Assembly: GCA_947034895.1 (NCBI GenBank)
Contig: OX344762.1
Span: 13,335,501 to 13,399,500 of the forward strand
Length of the DNA: 64,000 nucleotides
From: Rhytidiadelphus loreus
Lineage: Eukaryota > Streptophyta > Bryopsida > Hypnales > Hylocomiaceae
Direction: 5' to 3'
Shown: positions 56,830-64,000 of the stretch, one piece after another
Layout: each line of letters opens with the position of its first letter
How positions within the stretch are numbered: position 1 is the stretch's first letter
Notes under the pieces: generated by a model
What the model saw: the letters and a program-made list of their open reading frames with translations, nothing else
Told to the model about the DNA's origin: nothing
The model's database searches: none
Program-made: the position numbers and the translations under genes

Positions 56830-57230
56830 ATAGTTTCCATACATATATGAGAGTGAGCCCTAGTAGAAGCCCAAATTTTCCCCCAAGTCAATGAGGTAAG
56901 AGAGAGCATAGAATGTAATTCCTTCAAACAACTAACACTTCCACCTACAAATTTCAAGTTTTCCTTTAGCATTGAATCAATCATGGTTTATATTGGCCAC
57001 CTTATTAGAAACACTAAATTATGGTTTTATTTCAATGATTGCATTTTGTTAGTATCACAACTTGGAGATGATTGATGCTTAAAACTAGATCAAAATGTAC
57101 AAATGTACATTGAACTAATACAACCATATATACTCTTATTTCAATTTGCAATCTTCTCATAAATCTTCTTTGCAACAATTGTACAACAATCCACTCAATC
57201 ATCAAAATTTTCAAACTTCAAGAATTCAAT
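56830..57230 (+). repeat. Dispersed repeat R1, right-side copy
   Basis: Matches 30,418-31,018 in the same orientation (for example TTATTTCAATGATTGCATT, AAAATGTACAAATGTACATT, ACAACCATATATACTC). Non-coding. Confidence 0.6.
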
Positions 57231-57340
57231 AGCTCTCGAGTCAACTTGTCACTACCCCCACTCTCAAGTATGCTTGTGCTACTTTGGTGAGTAGGGGGAC
57301 CTTAAAAGTGACTCTTTTGAAACCTTGCAAGAGACTAGAT

Positions 57341-58065
57341 GGGTGATTGCAAGAAAGACCGGTCCTATTTGGCGTCACAATTGGAGTGACGGAGTTGGTT
57401 TTGGCTGTAACTTTTGGAAATTGAAGCCAATGGACTTGAAATTTTTATGAAAGATTGCTAACTCAGGAAACATGAGATTTGCTATTTTTCAAAAAATTTG
57501 AAAAATAATGTTATAATTAAATATCAATTTAGCTAATTTGTCACACTTTGTAGTTTAGGGGTTTTTAGTACTGTGAAGTATCCAAAAAACATGATATTCA
57601 CTTGACTTTTTTGTGGCCTATTCCCACACTAGATGGACATGTGACCACCAAAGGGAATTCAAAAAAACACAATTATGTGTCCTCCACATGCATGCAAATA
57701 GGGGGCCCTTGTCCATAGCAATCCAAACATTTATGATGGTTTCAACTTTTAGTTTTTGGTGAAATGTAATCACTATCAAGTCTTTATAAATGGCCAATTT
57801 TTAGTTTTTTTTTATTCATGATTTTCTAATTTTTATTAATTTATACTTAATTTTATCTACTTTCTGTGACAAACTGTCATTTTTTTTAGTAGTATTGTTT
57901 CAGTATTATAAAGTACTTAGAAGTACTATTGGCCGTTGATTTTTCAGATCAACGGTTGAGATTGCTCCATTTTGTAGTACTCCTAGTACTCCTAGTACTC
58001 GATAGAAAAAACGTAGTTTTTGACCAAACGCTACCAAAATTGTTCAGTCTTTCTTGCAATCACCC
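57341..58065. mobile_element. 725-bp MITE with 19-bp terminal inverted repeats
   Basis: Perfect TIRs: GGGTGATTGCAAGAAAGAC at 57,341-57,359 and its reverse complement at 58,047-58,065. The 4-bp sequence AGAT directly abuts both ends (57,337-57,340 and 58,066-58,069), fitting a target duplication. There is no transposase. Near the 3' side a short palindrome CCGTTGAT..ATCAACGG is present. A decayed relative lies in the palindrome spacer at 27,370-28,066. I cannot assign the superfamily from these ends. Confidence 0.85.
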
Positions 58066-58069
58066 AGAT

Positions 58070-60007
58070 GAAAAAAACAAGGAGTCTCAAGTAGACAAAA
58101 TGCCAATGTTTTGGTCAAGATGAATGGAATGGTGTTCTATACATTTATGGAAAGATAATGAAAAAAAACATCTAAGAGTTCAAAGAACACAAGAATCTAA
58201 CTAAAGTTGTAAGTCAAAAGTTATAGTTCCTTAAAGTTGTCAATGTTTTGGCCGCAAATCCATGGTCTAGGAGATGAGAATAGGGGTTCCAAGAGGATCC
58301 CTAATCCAAAATAGGACATGGCACATAATTATCATTGCAAAGCCTATACTGTAATAAGATTTTTATAATGCTAAGGCTTACAAAGATCTTAGCTATGAGA
58401 TAGAAGTTATAGGCATCCAAAAGAAGATAAGAAGTAGAGTTCCAAAGATCTACACCTCCTTAAGGATTCAAATCTTTGGAGGGCCATAACTTGCTCAATA
58501 CTTGTTGCATTTGGAAAAATGAATAGCCTATGGTGGTTTATAAAAAGTTAAAGTAGATCTCAAAAACAACTTGCACTTTGAATTTGGAATCCAAAGTTAA
58601 AAGTTATTATGATAGAAATGTTATAAGCCCTTTAGGGCTTGGTTTTGAGACTAATTAAAGGTAGGTATGAAATTGGGTGGCCTTCTAGATTGTCTTGAAT
58701 GTCTTGAAGACCCCTAGGAAGGGGCAGAGTTTGTTGAATTCTAGAGAGAGTACTATGAAGAGGGGTGGTCTCCTCCTCTTTTTCAAATGGTGTCATGATT
58801 AGCCATAGTCGCCATGTGTGGTGAGGTTGGTGATGGAGCCTCAGTGCTGCTTTTGTATTACCATAGAGTGCTTGTGCACTCCTTGATACACACTTAGATG
58901 GGTATCTCACTTCACACTTCACACGTGATGTGAGTCTCGATTAGTGAATCGCAAAGTGAGATTGTTTGGGCCTAATAAGTAGTGGAATTGTTAAAAGGTA
59001 GTTAGAGTAGATGGGGAGTTGTGCCCTACTAAGCACTTGAATATCAATGGAAATTTTGGCCTATGCCATCAAATGATATGTCATGTATCTTGTGGGAATT
59101 AAATAATGGTTTAAGTCAAGGAGAATTAGAGATCCAATGACTAGAGTTGAAACTTATGTTGAAGATGTGTAGTATTAGAAGATTGTGCCCCTTGATGTCA
59201 CTAAAAGTGAAGTGCTATATAAGCATTTTAGGTGAGCTTGAATACATAGGTGTCATGAAGGGATGCGACAAGATCATTAGCTAATCTTCCTTTCACAAAA
59301 GCTCCACTTGCTTTTTGTGATTAACAAGTCTATGATAGCTAGCTAGTACAATATCCTAAAAACATGGACTTCAATACATCACCAAGCATGATGTGAATTT
59401 GTAAATTTTGAAGCCCAACCTATATCCAAGCCTATACCTTTAACCCTTGAACATCGAGGCGGACGTTTTGTGTCCGATGGATGACAAGGAATCAAATTGT
59501 ATAGGACAAAAGTGAAACTATTCATCGTCTAAATTTGTTTTGGAAAGGGAAGGTCTTCTACAGTAGTTTGACTTCCAATGACTACTTTTGCAATTCTGGA
59601 GGTCAATGATTCACACGGTAATAGAAAAGGAAAATTTCGAGGGTCCCCCCTTTGACATTTAAGGATTAAGGTTGTCTATTCTCTAAAATCAATCATGACA
59701 CAAAGGTACATTTTGCCTTCTTCAATGTACCAATAGTGTACATTTGAGGCGGTGGTCTCTTATAGTGACTACTACATTTCAATTTCAAAAATTCGTAACT
59801 AATTCTATGAAGGTCCAAAAAATATGAAAATGACTTGGGTTACATGTCAATTCCATTTTTCTTCCTACAAAAATTTATTGAGTTTAGCTTCCCTAAAGTC
59901 AATCAGCTCTTAAATGGTCGCTTTAAGAGCAGACTACATTACTTGCACTGTTGCCCAGGCTGAAAGGGCGACTCGAGCCAGAACACGCTTACACGCCCGT
60001 CAGTGCA
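58070..60007. other. Region between MITE and duplication copy 2
   Basis: No gene recognised; the minus-strand frame 58,632-58,922 has no known motif. Short similarities to the palindrome arms occur at about 59,365-59,480 (GACTTCAATACAT..GATGTGAATT), 59,760-59,880 and 59,945 (CTTGCACTGTTGCCCAGGCT). Confidence 0.5.
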
Positions 60008-62975
60008 AACTGACGTCTTGCCGGCACCCTCGCCAAACACAGGCCGACATATCAAGCAGCATCACCTTGAATTTACACCTATAAAATTTCACTTTTAAAG
60101 TTCCAGAAAGTTAAGAAACCGAGTCACAATTTTTTTGAAATTACGTGGTCTCTGAAGGAAATTTCCTCTGAACAGACATTTTTCTATAAAAATGGTGAAG
60201 TTACACGCAAATTACTGAAAAAACAGAACTCTGTACCTATCCTGGGTAACAAAGGATTAGCGTTTGTGCATCTGATTTTTGGAAATTAACAATTGGAAAT
60301 TTGACAATTTGATTGAAACTGAGTTAGTATCTCTTTCGCTCATCACCGAGTATCAATCCCCAGGTACATGGTAGCCCGCCATGGACGCCCCCGGGTGGCT
60401 GCCCGACTTTCCGACTTTGTGATAAGCTTCCCAAATTTCAAAATGATCACTTGAAATTATTTCAAAGCCAATTCAAGGAACATGGTTAAAAGTTACTCCA
60501 ACATCAACGATCATGCAAACTGATCTGCTCCACCAAATCCATGGTTCCAAGCATCAGGTGGTGTACGTGGTTTGGGATTTCAATTCAAGTCCAGCACCGT
60601 TGAATTGACGTCTTGTAAAATAGCACCCACCTGGAGAGATCTAGGTGAGACTTTCTGAATTATGCATTCAATGTATTGCTTTACAGCTTAATGACGTGTG
60701 ACTTTTTGCAATTTGACGCATCTGCAACATGACATCACAAATTCACTGTCCATGTCATAACATTACAAAATCATATATGTACATACCAACCGGATTCCAT
60801 GCAACTCCAGCTATCAGCAGAATTATCAAGTGCTGATATGTATGTCGGTGTAAGTGTTGATAACAATCACCAGAAAAAGTTATTAATGGTACAGACCACG
60901 TGGAAATAAGAACTCACCTACTTGAGTAAATTCCAAGACGTTCCAGGAAGTCAACTAATTCTTTCAGGATGAGTTGACCTGGTCTCACAATTCCCCCGTA
61001 GGTAGTGCCGACTGGTGGTCACTAGCTTGCATTGAGTTGTAGCCCACAATTTGAACAGACGTGGTCCACTGGCACGTGAGTTTCTGCCCGACATTTTATG
61101 CTATCATGTCCACTCCACTATGCACTTGCTAGACATCCAAAATTCCAAATCTAGTCAGTCCGAAGACGCAGGACGAAAGCTAATTAGTCAATTTCAAGAT
61201 CACAACTACCTTGAACCTGCTCGAGAAGCATAGGTCCTCCAGACCTGGCAGCCACCAGGTCGGCAAAATTAACCGGACACTTCATATTGACGTCAATTTC
61301 GTTAAAATTGGAGATATTCTAGATATTACAATGGCGCGGTGCAAACCTCACCCAAAAATCTATACCTGTCCTAGTTTGTGTCCTGACGTCTGTGAAGATA
61401 TATGTCACAATGTTTGACTCGTGAAGTATCGCCAATTAAAAGAAACCGACGTTATAAATACTGCTCCGGCAAACCGAGACACTTTTGACAGGATTTGAGT
61501 CAAGGAACTAATTCCAAAAGCCATTACGTTGGGCGCTAGTTAATTTCTGAATTTCTGAATCATGTTTCGTCTTGTTACGTCCCAGTGACATTTTGACTTT
61601 CAAGACACAGCTTCCCAACAGATTTAGTACGCGCAATTACTGAATTTGAGTCTTTTTTTTTTTTTTTAATTTCCTCTTTTGGACGCAAATGAAGAGCATT
61701 CAAACGTTGCAGGTGACCAGCAGAGTCACGAATCTGCAAGGGCCGAGAGAATTATGTGCAAGTTGTCGACGGATGACGGTTCAAATTACAGACACGAGTT
61801 CATAATGTGTCTGCAATTCTGTCTGTTGGCCAATTCAAAGACTGCGCCAAATTGATCACGTACTGTACCAAGATTACATGTCCGCCAAATCAATTTAGTT
61901 GTGTTTGAACTTCCAATTAACGAAAAAGTTTAGTCTGGATCGACTCGCTGAACATAAACTGGCCGGTGAGAGACTACGTAGCGGTAGCTAGTTTGGGGAC
62001 ACAATTGTAAGTCAAGACCCAGAAGAATCATCAGCTTCAAACACTTCGAATTCTACCACCACGTATCATAACATGAATCCATCCGCCTTTGATGAAAGAG
62101 TTTGTCTGGCACCGCGTTTTGCATACATTATATAACTAAGGATTCATCTCCAACAGAACTCCACACTCACCCATTGATTCATCAGATTTCAGATCGTGAT
62201 CGAGCTAGCTTTCACTGCAAGTGCCGTGCCGTGCTCTCAATCACTCTGACAGTGATTCATTGGTTTTGCACTAGACAGTGTTCATTGGCAAGTGACTGGT
62301 AATCTGAGACCCGAAATTCACACAATCTCAGTCTGGGATCGGTGAACACGTACTATTCATAAACGTGGTTAATTGCTATTCAGTACTGTGTCGATCAATC
62401 CTGTTTGAGTTCGAGAAGAGATTTGCAGCGGTCATGGCGCCGTTGGTGGAGGAGCTGATCCCAATTGCAATTGACTCTGAAGGAGACAGAGACAGAACTC
62501 CAGATCACGCATGCAAGCCTAAAGGCTGCCCCATTTGTGGCAATTGATCCCAGGTACCGGACCTGGTAACCTGTTGGATCCGACTTTGTGCACAACTGTG
62601 GCCGTCGTAAGCTAGTCCGGCCTGCCCGGAATTGAATCCTATTCAATATGTAACACTTGCATGTACAGTTCTCACGTCGCATTGACGATGAGATTAATTG
62701 GCATCTAGTGGAAGGTACTAAATGAATTAGCCCAAACTTCTCTCAATTAGATTCATTCTGGACGAGACTAGCATTGGAGTAGCTTCATCATGCATAATGA
62801 AGCCTAGAATTAGGGTCTATTTTCATTTGGGCCTGGGCGCATCATGTTCACAAATGACAACAAATCTTAAGGAGTCGTGAATCGGTGTTAATAATAATGA
62901 GTTGGTAATTTGTGAATTAGGATCCAACCCAAAAACCGACTGTGGGAGTTAAGTGGTCGTAATTGTTTAGAGAAC
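60008..62975. repeat. Segmental duplication, copy 2
   Basis: Direct diverged copy of 52,020-55,170. The only reading frame conserved between the copies is the Cys-motif ORF near the 3' end; other frames (for example at 61,051 or 61,211) are not preserved in copy 1. Confidence 0.88.
62434..62547 (+). CDS. Small Cys-motif protein, copy 2
   Basis: 37 codons: MAPLVEELIPIAIDSEGDRD, then RTPDHACKPKGCPICGN and TGA. The frame is open upstream (LFEFEKRFAAV), but the ATG used by copy 1 has become CTG (62,401-62,403), so the conserved inner ATG is the likely start. Compared with copy 1 there are extra codons inserted in frame around residues 6-12 and changes near 18-26; the CKPKGCPICGN end is identical. 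A TATATAA lies at about 62,130. Function unknown. Confidence 0.5.
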   Translation: MAPLVEELIPIAIDSEGDRDRTPDHACKPKGCPICGN

Positions 62976-64000
62976 TAGACCTTGATACATGTATGTATTT
63001 GAGTTGTCCAAGTTTTATAACTCCAAATGCTCAACTTGTTGAGCTTCAACCCTTTGTGTATGTGTTGTATATTTTAGAGCTCTGGGGATTTAAACGTCTC
63101 AAATCTGGTGCTATGAAAATATCCATTTTTAAGAAGTATGACCGCGCTTGGATGTCCAAACTTTTGGCACACTCAGTCTGTGTATGCGGATTCGCCTCAA
63201 TGCGAACAACTATGAGATTAGGCAGACATACGACCTTTGCCAGGGCTGGTGCACTGACCATATAATTATGGAGCTAGCTCGTCTCATGTACAGTAATCCT
63301 TTTCTGAACTCTTGTCATGGTTGAAACACTTCACTTGGTTTCTGCAATCTGAACCTCAGTGCTTGTGTGGATTAGTCTGCAGAGCTTATTGCAACATAAC
63401 TGTTTTGTTTTTGTGTTTTTATCTCTGTATCTGTATTCAGACAACTGAGACAAGTGCTGCTGTCCATCATGCGCGCTAGCTCTGATGATATGAAAATTTC
63501 TCAAGCTCTTTAGATTCTAAGTGTGTATGTCCGATTCAATTTTGCGTAGTACTAGCTTAGACTTAAGGCTCGATCAGGTCTAAGTTAAGCAATCCTGAGC
63601 AATCCAATCTTTGAGAGGACATATTGTCAGGTGCCAATTTCGTGGATCAGACTAGCTTTGCTGTGGCTCCCGTCTTAGGCTTGTAGATATCTTGCAATCT
63701 ATGTGGTTAGGTTTTGAAATTTCTCCCACACATTTTTATACTAGTCAAGTGTAAGATCCTATAATGAGAAATGAGAAAAAATCAATTTCTAAAATGTTTT
63801 ACACTTTGCAATTGAAATGGCAATCTTAAGTGGAATTTGATGAAAAAAGGCCTTCTAGGGACTTCAAGGGTTAAATCTCTACCCTTTATTTTGTATTTTA
63901 AATATCAAACATGAAAAATAATATATGATTATTTGAGAATTTCAAAAATTAAATGGAAAAGTTCTTATTTAAATCTCCATCTATTATTTTTTATTTATAA
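62976..64000. other. Right end of the window, no feature recognised
   Basis: The longest frames (62,963-63,265 plus, 63,046-63,261 minus) overlap each other and have no recognisable motif. The last 250 bases are AT-rich. Confidence 0.5.

Noticed and set aside
58632..58922. Minus-strand 96-codon frame as a gene
   Set aside because: No recognisable motif, no conserved counterpart, and it lies in repeat-rich DNA.
61051..61417. Frames in duplication copy 2 as conserved genes
   Set aside because: The corresponding region of copy 1 does not keep these frames.

Overview
The window is nuclear DNA of a eukaryote, almost certainly a land plant. It is AT-rich, its gene remnants have GT-AG introns, and the recognisable proteins are plant types: a PICKLE/CHD3 chromatin remodeller, the microtubule protein MOR1/XMAP215, a plant-style LpxK and a DWNN (RBBP6) domain. 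Bryophyte, fern or other lineage cannot be settled from this sequence.

Layout. (1) Bases 1-50,431 form one giant inverted repeat. A left arm (1-22,339) and a right arm (28,078-50,431) surround a 5.7-kb spacer. The arms look essentially identical over about 22.05 kb, apart from a 14-bp indel and three base differences clustered in one minisatellite region. The inner ~290 bp are only about 96% alike. The left arm runs off the window start. (2) Each arm carries one TA-flanked, ~15-kb DNA transposon of pogo/Tigger type (338-15,387 and 35,031-50,094), with 24-bp terminal inverted repeats and a broken DD35D transposase gene. Unusually, its interior is filled with intron-bearing fragments of host genes on the strand opposite the transposase: unidentified exons behind a telo-box-containing leader, then MOR1 TOG1, then the PICKLE helicase core, a later piece of PICKLE, and a later piece of MOR1. 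(3) The PICKLE fragment is itself split by a ~4.07-kb TG...CA insertion with 5-bp target duplications, probably a solo LTR. It carries a TATA box and AT- and GC-rich minisatellites. (4) The spacer holds an intact short DWNN-domain gene with a TATA box, a head-to-head two-exon fragment of LpxK, and a decayed MITE touching the right arm.

(5) To the right of the palindrome (50,432-64,000) lie two diverged direct copies of a ~3-kb unit (about 52,020-55,170 and 60,008-62,975). Each ends in a tiny ORF with an almost invariant C-terminal Cys motif (CKPKGCPICGN-stop). Between and around them are dispersed repeats also found in the palindrome arms, a 725-bp MITE with 19-bp TIRs, and a 341-bp foldback hairpin.

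Order of events inferred: capture of host gene pieces by the pogo-like element, decay of the transposase, insertion of the LTR element, then duplication of the whole locus as a palindrome. Both arms share the same stops, frameshifts, TSDs and nested insertion. No ribosomal RNA, tRNA or CRISPR array was seen. The intact protein genes I can support are the DWNN gene and, with less confidence, the two small Cys-motif ORFs.
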